A DNA stretch of 64,000 bases from Chloroflexota bacterium (GCA_013112715.1 JABFGB010000011.1:62001-126000), one strand, 5' to 3'. Positions 8,112 through 18,774 are shown, counted from the stretch's first letter. Translations and numbers: made by a program. The notes: a model not told the origin generated them from the letters alone.

Positions 8112-10370
8112 ATGGCTGACCAACCAAACGTTCAAGCAACATATGAAGAGGCAATGAACACGGGCCATGCGGCTGCGTGGGATCAGAACTGGGAGAAGGC
8201 AATCGGGGCCTATATGATGGCTGTTCGGGCCAAACCCAACGATCCGGCTGCCCATAACAGCTTGGGGCTGGCGCTGTTACAGGCCCGTCGCTTACAAGAT
8301 GCGCTCAAAATTTATGAGCGTGCCCACGCCCTTGACCCCGATGACCCCGTGCCATTGGAAAAAAGTGCCGATGTGTTGGAACGCCTCGGACGCCTGCAAG
8401 ATGCCGCCCAACAGTATATGACGGTGGCCGAACTCTATCTGGCCCAGCACGACCTAGAGAAAGCCATCAGCAACTGGGAACGGGCTACCCGTGTGACCCC
8501 CGGCCTGATTAAAGTACATCAGAAATTAGCACTGGCCTATGAACGCACGGGGGATAAAAAACAAGCCGTGCGTGAATACCTCACACTGGCAGGTAATTTC
8601 CAGCGTATTGGCAAGGCCGACACCGCAATCCAAGCGGTGGAGCGGGCACTGCGACTTGAACCCAAGAACCCACAGGCGCTCAATGCGTTGCAGGCCCTTC
8701 GTGCTGGGGCGGAGTTGACCCGTGAGGCCACTGATGACCGCCTGAGAATGAAAGACGTCGAAGCGGTGGATGCTTTTGAAGCCGACCCCTTTGCAGCGAT
8801 GACATTGGAGGCGACACAGGCCGACCCGCGTGGCCCAATTGGTGAGGCAGTGGAACTGGCGTTGGAGCAGTTGGCAACTGATATTTTCAGCAATGAAATG
8901 ATGATGATGCAGCAAGGTGGCATGAACGTCATTCAAGCAATTGAATATCACCGTCAAGGTGCGATTGAGGAAGCGATTGGGGCCTATCAGCGGGCGGAAT
9001 CAGCGGGTGTGAACTTCCCGGCGCTGTTTATGAATATTGGGGATTTGATGATACAGCGCGAACGATGGAAGGAAGCCATTAGCTATCTGGAACGGGTACA
9101 AAATGCGCCGCAGTTGATGGCGGGGGCAAATCATGGGCTTGGAATCGCCTATAAAGAATTGGGCAAGACCCGACAGGCGACAACCTGTTTGATTAAGACC
9201 ATGCAGTTGGTGGATATGAAGATGGCAATTAGCCAAGATGAAGCGGGACAATTGGGAGCGGTCTATGACCAACTGCTGAATCGCTGTCGCAATGCCGATG
9301 AAAAGACCCTCTCCGCTATGAATCAGCGCTTTTTTGGCCTATTGACAGGCCGTGATTGGAAGCAGCGGGTTGAACTTACCCGCCACCAATTGGAAGACGC
9401 CATTACCGACGACCCTGAACGCTTGTTAGATGTGGCGTCGGTTAGCCCAGAAATCATCCAAGCCATGAATCGCATTGACAGCTATATGAACAACCGCCGT
9501 TATATTTTGGCGTTAGATGAGGCTTTTAATGTCGTCTCGAAGGAACCCGATTATCTGGCGGCCCATCTGAAAATCGGACAGGTACTTGTCCAGATGAACC
9601 GTGTCCATCAGGCCATCGAAAAATATAACCTCATCGCCGAAACCTATATCGCACGTGGCAACAAAGCACGGGCGGGCGAAATCTTAAATGAAGTGATCAA
9701 GATTGCACCGATGGACATTCGCCTGCGCCAGACCTTCATCGAATTTTTGGAAGAAGATGAAAAATGGCCCGAAATCTTGGAGCAGTATATCAGCCTTGCT
9801 GACGCCTATTTTGAATTGGGCGACCATAGCAATTCCCGCACGACCTATAACCAAGCGATTCAATTAGCACAACGAATTGGGGCAGATAAATCGGTAGTGA
9901 TTAAGATTTTGCACCGACTGGCTGATCTCGATATGACTCGCTTGGAAATGCGTGGGGCGTTCCGCAATTATGAAAATATCAAGAATCTCAACCCTGCCGA
10001 CGAAAAAGCCCGCAAGATGTTGATTGAACTTAATTTCCGTCTGAGCGATCCTGCGGGGGCTATTCGTGAGTTAGACGCCCTGCTGCAACATTACGCCAAA
10101 GAACGGAATGGACGGGCGATTTTGGAACTGTTGGAAGGGTGGGTGGACAAACGACCCAACGATGAGGGTATCCGGTCACGCTTGGCGGCAGTCTATCAAC
10201 AAATCAAACGCAACAAAGAAGCCTTGGAGCAACTAAATGCGCTGTTAGAATTGCAGTTGAATAATGGTCGCCACGCCGATGCCTGCCAGACCATTAAACG
10301 AATTTTGCCTTTACAACCCCCTCAGCAGCAGCATTATTTGAATTTGATGCAGCAGCTTGGGTGTGGTTGA
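8112..10370 (+). CDS. Large TPR-repeat protein
   Basis: A 752-residue soluble protein without signal peptide or membrane segment. The N-terminal 200 residues are canonical 34-residue tetratricopeptide repeats (AAHNSLGLALLQARRLQDALKIYERAHALDPDDP and successors). A second block begins near residue 270 (NVIQAIEYHRQGAIEEAIGAYQRAES) and a third runs from about residue 455 to the end. No catalytic domain is visible, so a scaffold role is likely. The STAND ATPase gene starts 32 bases downstream and a TPR receptor kinase follows. All three are on the same strand and share the TPR theme, suggesting they work together. There is no clear Shine-Dalgarno sequence at the ATG. Confidence 0.85.
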   Translation: MADQPNVQATYEEAMNTGHAAAWDQNWEKAIGAYMMAVRAKPNDPAAHNSLGLALLQARRLQDALKIYERAHALDPDDPVPLEKSADVLERLGRLQDAAQQYMTVAELYLAQHDLEKAISNWERATRVTPGLIKVHQKLALAYERTGDKKQAVREYLTLAGNFQRIGKADTAIQAVERALRLEPKNPQALNALQALRAGAELTREATDDRLRMKDVEAVDAFEADPFAAMTLEATQADPRGPIGEAVELALEQLATDIFSNEMMMMQQGGMNVIQAIEYHRQGAIEEAIGAYQRAESAGVNFPALFMNIGDLMIQRERWKEAISYLERVQNAPQLMAGANHGLGIAYKELGKTRQATTCLIKTMQLVDMKMAISQDEAGQLGAVYDQLLNRCRNADEKTLSAMNQRFFGLLTGRDWKQRVELTRHQLEDAITDDPERLLDVASVSPEIIQAMNRIDSYMNNRRYILALDEAFNVVSKEPDYLAAHLKIGQVLVQMNRVHQAIEKYNLIAETYIARGNKARAGEILNEVIKIAPMDIRLRQTFIEFLEEDEKWPEILEQYISLADAYFELGDHSNSRTTYNQAIQLAQRIGADKSVVIKILHRLADLDMTRLEMRGAFRNYENIKNLNPADEKARKMLIELNFRLSDPAGAIRELDALLQHYAKERNGRAILELLEGWVDKRPNDEGIRSRLAAVYQQIKRNKEALEQLNALLELQLNNGRHADACQTIKRILPLQPPQQQHYLNLMQQLGCG

Positions 10371-10402
10371 TGGGTTGCTAACCGGCTTAAACATTCAAAT
10401 TT

Positions 10403-13400
10403 ATGAGTACACAGAGGCCAATCCCTGAGCTACCACCCTTTACGCCCCGCCTAGAGGGATTTCGCATCGAAGAATTTCATCACCAATCGCTGGCGCTACT
10501 AAGTTTTCCAATCGAACATGACCAAGCAGCGCTCGATGTCGCCGCTTTTCGCGTAGACCCGCCTGCGCCACCCCCCGACCCCCCAATTCCCTATTTGCAG
10601 TCGGTGTGGTATCCCAAGCCGATTCGTGGGGTACGCGATTGGGCGCTGGGTCAATTAATCCCACCGCGTTCACCCCAAATTATTGGCAAGGCTCGCACCG
10701 CCGATGTTCAGAGGGCCATTCGTCCGCTGGTTGGCAACAAAGGCCCGGTCATCATTCAAGGTGAGCCGGGTATGGGCAAAACGACCCTGTTGGCTCATAT
10801 CGCTGGACATGAACGCACCCGCCAGCGCTATCGCCGTATCTGGTGGTTTGATGATCCGCAGCGGGTAACACAGGGCCTTGCCTTGGCGCTGAACCTGCCG
10901 ACTGTCCTGACCGAAAGGGATGTCACCACCAAATGTACCATGTTAAACGCGGCGCTTGATGAAAATACGCTGGTGGTGGTGGATAATGTCCATCCTGATG
11001 ATTTGGAATGGCTGACCACGCTCTCCATTCAGCTACTGGTCGGCGTCGAGATGACCCCGAATGAACCCACTGACAGCGAAGATGCTCCGCCTGAACCCGA
11101 AAATGTGATTACTCTGCGTGCCCTGCCGCAACCCGATGCGCTGGAATTGTTGGCGGAGGTGTGTGGGATAGATAAAGACGGGATGCGGGGGCAGATGCGG
11201 GCATGGATGACTCATATCACCCGCTTGTTGGGAGGGCATCCACTGGCGTTGATGATGGCTGGGGCGCTGTTCCGCGAAGACGGCCTGCCGATGGAACGTT
11301 TGGTGGCCTTGTTTAGTGACCGGATTGTACCGGAAACCCCTAACCCCCAAGTGGCCTTAGATCTGACGATCGACGCTCTACCCAGTGAATACAATGATTT
11401 GCTGATGGCAATGGGCACGCTCCCGCCGTCTGGGGCATCATTTGAGGCGATTCTAGCCACCGCGAAGATTGAAGGCGTAATCGCAGGGTATCGGGGGTTG
11501 GCTTTTCTTGCCAAACGCGGGTTGATCCATCATGACACCCGCATCGGTGAAAAATATGTAGCGCATCCGATGGTGTGGGAACGCATGGCAAACGCCACCC
11601 CCCATAAAGCGGGTAATCCTTTTGGGGATCGGTTGCGAAATTGGGTCACGTCACTGGCCCGCCGCCACAGCCAAGATGCTGTGCAGTTGTATCGGGCACA
11701 AAGCGAAATCCTATACACACTCGATATGGCAAAGACGTATCGGTTGGATGAAGTGGCGAATAAGCTGAATACCTCGCTTGCTGCGTATTTCCGCGAATAC
11801 GCCCCTGAATATTTTGCTGACGACCTCGCCACACCTGCGTTGATTGGGGATCGGGCCAAAGCCGCGGCTGTGCTGACACGTGGGATTGCCCTGCTCAACG
11901 ACAATAAATTGGACGAGGCCGCCGAGACGCTCAAAGAAGCCTATAAACTTGCTGAAAATCATGGCTCAGACCATGAACTGGCCGAAGTGCTGGTTGCCCT
12001 CGCGCATTATGCCGATGCCCTGAACGACATCCCCGCTGCTATCCAATGGCTGGAAAAAGCGGGTAAGCTGACCTATGAACTAAAAGCCGAAAATTCGCTC
12101 GATATTATTCGGATGGGGCTGGCGATTGTTTATCGTAAGGCGGGTCGGCTAAAAGAGGCGCTTGCGGTTTTGGATGGTGTGGAGGGAAGCGCTGCCGAAC
12201 GTGCCAGAATTCACCGCACTGCTAAACAATGGGATTTGATGATTCAGGCGATGGAAGAGGCCGGGGACTTGTCGCCCTATTCGCGGGCGGATGGCTATTT
12301 GCAGGCCGGACGCTATGCTGAGGCGTTGGGAGCGATTGCTGATGAGCATGACAGCCGCAGCGCCTATCTACGCGCCGTGATTTATCATCTCAATGGGGAT
12401 TTGGAAACTGCTATTCGGGGGTATGAAACCGCACTTGAGATGTTCCCCTCGCGTGATCAATATCGGGTCGAAGCCCTGATTGGCATGGGGATTGCCTATG
12501 TCCAGCAAAATAATCGAGCGCAGGGCGAAAAGACGTTTATCCAAGCGCTTGATAACATCCCAACCCTGCGTAAACCCAACCCACTGTTACATGGCAAAAC
12601 GCTGATGTTGTTGGGGGCGCTGCGATTGCTGGATGAGGATTTCAACAAAGCGATTGAATATAGCAATCAGGCCCTCGAAATTTTGGCGAAAGCCTCGGCA
12701 GACAGCGTGCATCGGGAATCGGCAGACGCCTATCGCACCTTGGGGCGGGCTTATTGGCGGAAAAATAATAAGGCCCAAGCCCTGACCGCGTTCCAAAGCG
12801 AGGTGGAACACGCTCAGAGTATGGTGGTGCGCGATGATAAGCGTATTGGGATTGCACTACATCATCTGGCTGAGGCTTATTATGCTAATGGTGAAGTCGA
12901 ACGGGCGATTGGCAATTATCGGCGGGCGCTGACTCATTTGGATGCCCAAGCCGAGCCGCTGAGTTATTTTATTACCCAAGTCGCGCTGCATAAGGTGTTA
13001 TTTGAGGAAGACCGTTTTGTGCCTGCGTTGGAGGTCAGCCAAGCTGCCATTGACCACCTCAACAAGCGCCCGCCAGCCGATGTGCAGCACATGGGGTATA
13101 TGCTGTGTATGCACTCGCGCACCGAGCAGAAATTGGGGCGGGCCGTGCAAGCCGAAACGACCTTTGGCAAATGGCAGAGTGTATTGGCAGGCCGCAGCGA
13201 CGCCATCCGTGACCCCAAACGTCCCCAGTTGACCCTCTTGGCTCTGGCGCTGGCTGCCCGCAGTTTGATTGCCAGCCGCCGACCTGACGAAGCCGTGCCA
13301 TTGGCGGAAGGGGCGGTCATGCTGGGTGAGAAATATTACCCCAGTACCCCGATTGCGTGGAGTGTACGCCGCGATTTAGGACAGGCCTATTTAGACTTGG

Positions 13401-15322
13401 GGCAGTGGGACAATACGATTAAGACCCTTGCGCCGCTGCTCTATGAGGATGTCGAGGCCGAATCGTTTACCTATGCACTGTCCCATGAATACACGGCAAT
13501 TGCACAGGCAAATTTAAAAAACCAAGAAGTGGCTTTGACGCATCTGCAAAAAGCCTATGAACATCAGCCGATTCCCCATGAGCAAGGCCTCTTGTTGGAG
13601 CGCATGTGTGATTTGTATTTGGAGATGGGCAATACTGATGCGGCGATTGATCATTGCCGTCGTGCCATTCCCTTGATGGATCGGCAGAGTTTTCCGGGGG
13701 ATGCGGCGCGGGTCTTGACCAAATTGGCCCGAACTTTGAGCGGTACAAATCATTATGCTGATTCAATCGGGGTCTATGAAGATGCCCTGCAAATGCTGCG
13801 TGCCCTGCCTGATGCCGATTTAGTCCACACAGCACGGGTGTATATCAGCCTAGCGACCAGCCATGAAGCACAGGGGCAGTATCCACAGGCCGCCATTGCC
13901 TATCGAAACGCGATTGATACACTGGATTCGTCACGCACCCCATCACATGATGACCATCGGCAGGCTGTGACACGATTGGCGGCGGTATATGCCTTGATGC
14001 AGGATTATGACCACGCCATTGAACTTTATCAGCAGGCACGCGAAGAAACGGAAAAATTCGGCACGCCACAGGAATTGGGCACGATCATTGCTGCCCAAGC
14101 CGATACCTTGCGGCGGGCCAATCGTCTGGAAGAAGCACTCGAAGCCTATGAAGCGGCGTTGGAATTACAACCAGCCTCGAACTTTCCCCGCGAACGGGCT
14201 GCCACCTTACGTGGGTATGGGCAGGCACTGTCACTATCGGATTTATTGGATGATGCCCGTCGTGCATGGACACAGGCGCTTGAGATTACCACCGACGCCC
14301 CCGCCATTGAAATCGCGCTGACCTATCACGCCATTGGAGAAGCCTCGCGGCGTTTGCAGCAGTATGAGGAGGCAGAGAAAAATCTGCGGGATGCCTTAAG
14401 TTATCATCAAGCAGGCAACGAAGCGACCGCCGATACGCTGCGCATGTTGGGGGGCACGCTGTTGGATGCCAACCGCCCCGGCGATGCCATTATACCCTTG
14501 CAGCAGGCGCTCGATATTGAAAAAGGTCTGCCCCAGCAAGTCAATGCACGCATTGTGACCACCCTTGATTTGTTAGCACAGGCTCAAGAAAACAATGGCG
14601 ATTTGACCGGAACGATCACTAGTCATCATCAAGCATTGGTGTATACAGATCGAACCCTCCAGCCCGTCCAAACCGCTAATCGCCTGCGCACATTGGGCCG
14701 ACTCTATACCGTCTTGCAGCGTTGGCGCGATGCCCATATGGCATTGGAAGAGGCACTCGATGTCGAATTTAAGCACAAGCCCCGTTCAGATTCACGCATT
14801 GCCCAAACATTGGAAATGATCGCACAGGCGTATCGGCGGGAAGGGCATCTTGAAAAAGCGGCAGACGCCTATAAACGCATGGCTTCCTATGCTAATCTGA
14901 CCAAGACGGCCTCGGCGGAGTTAAAGGTTACGCTGGATGAAATCCAAAAACATCGGGCGACGCTTGACGCGGCACGCGAATCGTTGACGGTTATGGAGCG
15001 TACCAAAGGCGGCGATTATCGGGATTTGGTCTATATCTACGCCCTGATTGCGCAAACCCACGCTGCCCTTTCGCAACCAGAATCCGCCAATGATGCCATT
15101 GACAAATTATTGACGGTACTCGAACAACAGGCGGGGGAACTTAATACTGCCGACGAACGTCCGCATTACCGAGGGTTGGCACATGTTTTTGAAGGTAGTC
15201 AGGCCGCCAGTGAGGGTAATTTAATTGAGGCGCGAGCACACTTCCAGCGTGCTCTACACGACACAACGGATAAGGCCATGCGTTGGGTTATTGAGCGCGG
15301 ATTAGAGAGTGTGCAGGAATAA
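10403..15322 (+). CDS. STAND-class P-loop ATPase with long TPR array
   Basis: A 1639-residue protein. Residues 1-95 are a proline-rich lead-in without a recognised effector domain. The NTPase core has Walker A GEPGMGKTT (residues 120-128) and a Walker B-like LVVVDNV near 190. Residue 225 to 400 looks like the winged-helix part of NB-ARC/STAND proteins (LLGGHPLALMMAGALF is the GxP-type motif). From about 480 to the end it is almost solid TPR units (for example AIQWLEKAGKLTYELKAEN and YEDALQMLRALPDADLVHTARVY). STAND proteins act as signal-triggered switches that oligomerise. Here the TPR array would sense and the output is unclear because no toxin or enzymatic domain is visible. It lies between a TPR protein and a TPR kinase in a probable operon. 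Confidence 0.87.
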   Translation: MSTQRPIPELPPFTPRLEGFRIEEFHHQSLALLSFPIEHDQAALDVAAFRVDPPAPPPDPPIPYLQSVWYPKPIRGVRDWALGQLIPPRSPQIIGKARTADVQRAIRPLVGNKGPVIIQGEPGMGKTTLLAHIAGHERTRQRYRRIWWFDDPQRVTQGLALALNLPTVLTERDVTTKCTMLNAALDENTLVVVDNVHPDDLEWLTTLSIQLLVGVEMTPNEPTDSEDAPPEPENVITLRALPQPDALELLAEVCGIDKDGMRGQMRAWMTHITRLLGGHPLALMMAGALFREDGLPMERLVALFSDRIVPETPNPQVALDLTIDALPSEYNDLLMAMGTLPPSGASFEAILATAKIEGVIAGYRGLAFLAKRGLIHHDTRIGEKYVAHPMVWERMANATPHKAGNPFGDRLRNWVTSLARRHSQDAVQLYRAQSEILYTLDMAKTYRLDEVANKLNTSLAAYFREYAPEYFADDLATPALIGDRAKAAAVLTRGIALLNDNKLDEAAETLKEAYKLAENHGSDHELAEVLVALAHYADALNDIPAAIQWLEKAGKLTYELKAENSLDIIRMGLAIVYRKAGRLKEALAVLDGVEGSAAERARIHRTAKQWDLMIQAMEEAGDLSPYSRADGYLQAGRYAEALGAIADEHDSRSAYLRAVIYHLNGDLETAIRGYETALEMFPSRDQYRVEALIGMGIAYVQQNNRAQGEKTFIQALDNIPTLRKPNPLLHGKTLMLLGALRLLDEDFNKAIEYSNQALEILAKASADSVHRESADAYRTLGRAYWRKNNKAQALTAFQSEVEHAQSMVVRDDKRIGIALHHLAEAYYANGEVERAIGNYRRALTHLDAQAEPLSYFITQVALHKVLFEEDRFVPALEVSQAAIDHLNKRPPADVQHMGYMLCMHSRTEQKLGRAVQAETTFGKWQSVLAGRSDAIRDPKRPQLTLLALALAARSLIASRRPDEAVPLAEGAVMLGEKYYPSTPIAWSVRRDLGQAYLDLGQWDNTIKTLAPLLYEDVEAESFTYALSHEYTAIAQANLKNQEVALTHLQKAYEHQPIPHEQGLLLERMCDLYLEMGNTDAAIDHCRRAIPLMDRQSFPGDAARVLTKLARTLSGTNHYADSIGVYEDALQMLRALPDADLVHTARVYISLATSHEAQGQYPQAAIAYRNAIDTLDSSRTPSHDDHRQAVTRLAAVYALMQDYDHAIELYQQAREETEKFGTPQELGTIIAAQADTLRRANRLEEALEAYEAALELQPASNFPRERAATLRGYGQALSLSDLLDDARRAWTQALEITTDAPAIEIALTYHAIGEASRRLQQYEEAEKNLRDALSYHQAGNEATADTLRMLGGTLLDANRPGDAIIPLQQALDIEKGLPQQVNARIVTTLDLLAQAQENNGDLTGTITSHHQALVYTDRTLQPVQTANRLRTLGRLYTVLQRWRDAHMALEEALDVEFKHKPRSDSRIAQTLEMIAQAYRREGHLEKAADAYKRMASYANLTKTASAELKVTLDEIQKHRATLDAARESLTVMERTKGGDYRDLVYIYALIAQTHAALSQPESANDAIDKLLTVLEQQAGELNTADERPHYRGLAHVFEGSQAASEGNLIEARAHFQRALHDTTDKAMRWVIERGLESVQE

Positions 15323-15459
15323 AGCAAAATTTGGTGTAGAATAGCTTTATTAACCCAAAATCATTTTCCGTATCCATTGGCTTGTTGTGTAGTATTCAAT
15401 AGCTCCCAGCACGCCGTCACCGCATAGCATTATAGAACTTGGGTGGAGCATAGATTTTC

Positions 15460-18096
15460 ATGAACTCAAACACTCAGCGTATCATTGGTGGGCGCTTCGA
15501 GGTTCTTGACGTTATTGGACAAGGGGGAATGGGAACCGTTTATCGCGGACGGGATACCCAGACTGGCGAGACCGTCGCCATTAAATCCCTGCGGCCTGAT
15601 ATTGTCAAAGATGACCCAAAATTACTCGAACGCTTCACCCGCGAAGGCGAGGCCCTACGCCAACTGAATCACCCCAGCATTGTCAAAATGTTGGCCTCCA
15701 TTGAAGAAGACAATCACCATTACATCGTGATGGAATATGTCGGCGGCAAGTCGCTCAAAGACCTACTGGCAGAATCCGGCCCGATGCCGATTGATCGTGT
15801 GCTGCATATCACACTGGACTTGGCCGATGCCCTAACCCGCGCCCATCGCCTCAAGATTATTCACCGTGATCTTAAACCCGCCAACGTGCTGCTGGCAGAT
15901 GACGGCACCCCACGTTTGGCGGATTTTGGTGTGGCACGTCTGGCAGATAAACAGGGGCACACCCAAACAGGTGAGGTTCTGGGGACGTATGCCTATCTCA
16001 GCCCTGAAGCATGTCACGGCGAAAAATTGGATGCCCGCACCGACATTTGGTCGTTGGGGGTAATGCTGTTTGAGATGCTGACGGGAAGGCGCCCCTTTGA
16101 AGAAGACCAACTGGGCGCAACGTTGGTGGCGATCATGACCAAGCCGGCGCCTGATTTAGCTAAATTGCGGCCAGACGCGCCCGCCGGGTTAGTTCATCTT
16201 ATCAATCAGATGTTGGTCAAAGACCCGACCCAACGAATTGGGAGTGTGCGGCTAGTTGGGGCGGAGCTTGAATCCATCATAGACAATATTGATACGGGGG
16301 TTCGGCATAACATCGCGGCGCTGCGTGCCTCGGATGGGTTGACCTCGCGCTTTGAGACGCCCACCCCCGGCTCCACCATGACCCCGATAGATGACAGCGA
16401 ATTTCCGCCCATCAAAATCATTATGCCGCAGAGCCAGTTGCCCACAGCGGCGTCTGCACCCTCGAAAGTCGCCTCACAACAAACTGTTGTGGTTGCCCCA
16501 CCTCGCCAGCGCAAAAAGTGGCCGTTGGCAGTGGGGGGTGTTGTATTATTGGCGGCGATTGCAGCGGTGGCGGCCTTCATTTTGTTTGGTGGGCAAGATC
16601 AAAAAGACACCGAAGCGAGTGACGGCTCTGGTGGCGGGGATACGTCCAGTGAAATTGTGGTGCTAGACCCCGTGCCAGCTGGTGATGTGATGGTGATTGT
16701 GGGACAGATTGAACAGGTCGAGGGTGATGAACGTCCTGTTTTGCGTTTCGTTTTGGATGATCTGATTCAGACGTTGGAGACGGGCCAGCCGATTGCAAAA
16801 GTGCATATTCGGGAATACCCCAAGGTGATCCATTCTAATGCGGAGGCCCGCGCCATCGCTGAAGCGAACCATGCCCGCGTGATTATTTGGGGTAATTACG
16901 ATGCCGATGTGGTGGAGTTAGAAGTACAAATTGGGGCGGTAGATACGACCCTATTCCCCCGCGAAACGTTTGAAGAAATGTCGAATGTGCGGGTACACTT
17001 GACCAATCCGCGCCAAGAATCGGTTGCGCCACAGATAATGGGCATTCTGGCGACCTATAACAATCTGAGCGGCGAGAGCTTTAACTATGTCGTGCCGATG
17101 GTGATTTTAGATGATTTGAATGTCACCCCAGCGCAGGTGGTGGGGTCAACCGTCGGAGCTTATGTTCATCAGTATTACAGCACCTATTTCAGTGACCCAG
17201 CCCAATCCGTTGGAGCGATTAATAAGGCGATTGCACTGAATACGCGGAATGGGGTGTTGTATCAACTGCGGGCGTTGGCCTATCAGCGGTTGGGGGATTC
17301 GGAAAATGTGATTAACGATGCGGAAACTGCCCAACGGCTTGGCCCTGCCGAGTGGACTGGGCCGAATTTCTTGCTGGCAATGCAGGCGTTTATTCGAGAT
17401 GACTTCCGCAAGACGATTGATTACCAAAATAAGGTGCTAGAGGTAAACCCGAAGGACTGGTTAGCCCTTACCTTCCGGGGATTGTCGTATTACATGCAGG
17501 GGCGGTATGACAAGGCCAGCGCAGATTATGAGTTGGCGTTGGCAGAACAGCCCGAGACCAATTTCCCCTATGTGGTCAGTGCGTTGATTGCCCTGCGGAC
17601 AGGTGATATATCTACTGCATCGGAGCAGATTGAAACCGTCACCCAATTATTCCCCGACCCGCAGTTCTGGAATCGGGCCTCATTTGGCATCATGGGCGAA
17701 GCTTCTGGTACGGTTACGTCGTTTTACAGCCTGACCCTCTCGGCGTTTAGCGAAATGACGGTGGGGCAGTATGACGCAGCGATTCGGGATATTGAGCAGG
17801 CCTTAGCCATTCGTGATGATGTGGCGGATACCTATCTGTTTTTGGGAATTGCCTATTGCAGCAAGGGCGAATATGACAACGCGCGTGATGCCTATAGCAA
17901 GGGCTTGGCGCTTGACCCCGATTACACCATCCTCTATTTGCTGCGGGCCGAAGCCTATACCCGTGATGGCAATGTAGGGTTTGCGGTGCAAGATTATTCG
18001 ACGGCACGCGGTACATCGGCATGGCCTCAATTTGAAGCCTATCTTGCCGAGCATCCCGAAATGACAACCGTCGGCTGTGAGGCGTTTTTCAATTAA
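15460..18096 (+). CDS. Transmembrane Ser/Thr protein kinase with extracytoplasmic TPR region
   Basis: An 878-residue protein of the PknB type. The kinase domain is at residues 12-275: glycine loop IGQGGMGTVYRG, Lys 42 in VAIKS, HRDLKPANVLL with catalytic Asp 137, DFG at 155-157, and the activation segment GTYAYLSPEA. A linker follows, and one membrane segment lies at about 355-377 (WPLAVGGVVLLAAIAAVAAF). The outside part starts with an alpha-beta domain (residues 400-560) and ends in TPR repeats (LYQLRALAYQRLGDSENVINDAE, ADTYLFLGIAYCSKGEYDNARDAY). It is therefore a receptor kinase that may read an envelope signal. The gene is 137 bases after the STAND gene and is followed by a terminator. Confidence 0.92.
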   Translation: MNSNTQRIIGGRFEVLDVIGQGGMGTVYRGRDTQTGETVAIKSLRPDIVKDDPKLLERFTREGEALRQLNHPSIVKMLASIEEDNHHYIVMEYVGGKSLKDLLAESGPMPIDRVLHITLDLADALTRAHRLKIIHRDLKPANVLLADDGTPRLADFGVARLADKQGHTQTGEVLGTYAYLSPEACHGEKLDARTDIWSLGVMLFEMLTGRRPFEEDQLGATLVAIMTKPAPDLAKLRPDAPAGLVHLINQMLVKDPTQRIGSVRLVGAELESIIDNIDTGVRHNIAALRASDGLTSRFETPTPGSTMTPIDDSEFPPIKIIMPQSQLPTAASAPSKVASQQTVVVAPPRQRKKWPLAVGGVVLLAAIAAVAAFILFGGQDQKDTEASDGSGGGDTSSEIVVLDPVPAGDVMVIVGQIEQVEGDERPVLRFVLDDLIQTLETGQPIAKVHIREYPKVIHSNAEARAIAEANHARVIIWGNYDADVVELEVQIGAVDTTLFPRETFEEMSNVRVHLTNPRQESVAPQIMGILATYNNLSGESFNYVVPMVILDDLNVTPAQVVGSTVGAYVHQYYSTYFSDPAQSVGAINKAIALNTRNGVLYQLRALAYQRLGDSENVINDAETAQRLGPAEWTGPNFLLAMQAFIRDDFRKTIDYQNKVLEVNPKDWLALTFRGLSYYMQGRYDKASADYELALAEQPETNFPYVVSALIALRTGDISTASEQIETVTQLFPDPQFWNRASFGIMGEASGTVTSFYSLTLSAFSEMTVGQYDAAIRDIEQALAIRDDVADTYLFLGIAYCSKGEYDNARDAYSKGLALDPDYTILYLLRAEAYTRDGNVGFAVQDYSTARGTSAWPQFEAYLAEHPEMTTVGCEAFFN

Positions 18097-18127
18097 CTGC
18101 GAATGACAACAACTGAATGAATTATCG

Positions 18128-18158
18128 GGCGAGAGGGTTCTACTCTCGCCTTTTTGTT
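18128..18158 (+). terminator. Rho-independent terminator of the TPR/kinase cluster
   Basis: GGCGAGAG (18128-18135) pairs with CTCTCGCC (18143-18150) across a 7-base loop, followed by TTTTTGTTT. Its U-run overlaps the end of the convergent 18158 gene. Confidence 0.88.
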
Positions 18159-18643
18159 TATTTGATGCCGAAATATTGGGTGGCCTGTTTGCGAATCATG
18201 CCATAATAGGCCGCGCCCCAAATGGGGGTGGATTTGCGGAAGTGCAGCTTTTGGGTAGAGAGTTCCATCACCATCGGAAATTCATAGCTGCCCCAATGCG
18301 AGGGTTTGTACTTCTTGGTGATGAACTTGAGGGCATCCGGTGGAATGGTCTCGGTAATAATTAGCGGATAAGCAATAATAGCAGTGGCGCGGGTGGAGAT
18401 ACGCGAAGTTTTTTTGTGCTGCTTGGCGAACTCGAAGGCCTGTTGGCTGTACTGCTCGATGGCTTCGGGGGTAAGATCGCCACGCAGCGCCGTGATAAAA
18501 CAAAAGACCTCGTTTTGCATTTTGCGATTGGGACGCACAACTTGATGATACAACATGGTGCGTAGGAGGCTGGTTTCGATTTGATGAAAGCCGACTTTGG
18601 ACAGCTTGCCCCGCACAAAATCCACATATTCATTGAGCAACAT
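18158..18643 (-). CDS. Hypothetical protein, 161 residues
   Basis: I do not recognise this family. The ATG is backed by AGGAG at a spacing of 8. The protein is helical and basic, with MLLNEYVDFVRGKLSKVGFH at the start and KFITKKYKPSHWGSYEFPMVMEL followed by TPIWGAAYYGMIRKQATQYF at the end. No signal peptide, membrane segment or metal motif is seen. It is a single gene, convergent with the kinase gene and divergent from argF, so the neighbourhood gives no hint. Confidence 0.65.
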   Translation of the reverse strand: MLLNEYVDFVRGKLSKVGFHQIETSLLRTMLYHQVVRPNRKMQNEVFCFITALRGDLTPEAIEQYSQQAFEFAKQHKKTSRISTRATAIIAYPLIITETIPPDALKFITKKYKPSHWGSYEFPMVMELSTQKLHFRKSTPIWGAAYYGMIRKQATQYFGIK

Positions 18644-18699
18644 GTTATTGACTCCTGTGTGAAAGTTAGGGCAATTTAAATTTTAGCGTATTCACCGAA

Positions 18700-18728
18700 T
18701 TCAAAGGGGTGATAGATTGTGTTAAAAT
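18700..18728 (+). promoter_or_regulatory. Probable argF promoter
   Basis: TTCAAA (18700-18705), a 17-base spacer and TAAAAT (18723-18728) give a good sigma-70-like match and put the start near 18735, about 40 bases before the argF ATG. An imperfect inverted repeat (GGGGTGAT ... ATCACTCCCC, 18706-18736) spans the -10 box and could be a control site. No clear ArgR box was seen. Confidence 0.5.
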
Positions 18729-18774
18729 CACTCCCCTATGGTACTTTTTTGCCCCTTGTGGGAGGTTAATTTCG

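Noticed and set aside
18691..18705. An ArgR box (ATTCA repeats) upstream of argF
   Set aside because: The two ATTCA copies are direct, not inverted, so they do not form the ARG box palindrome.
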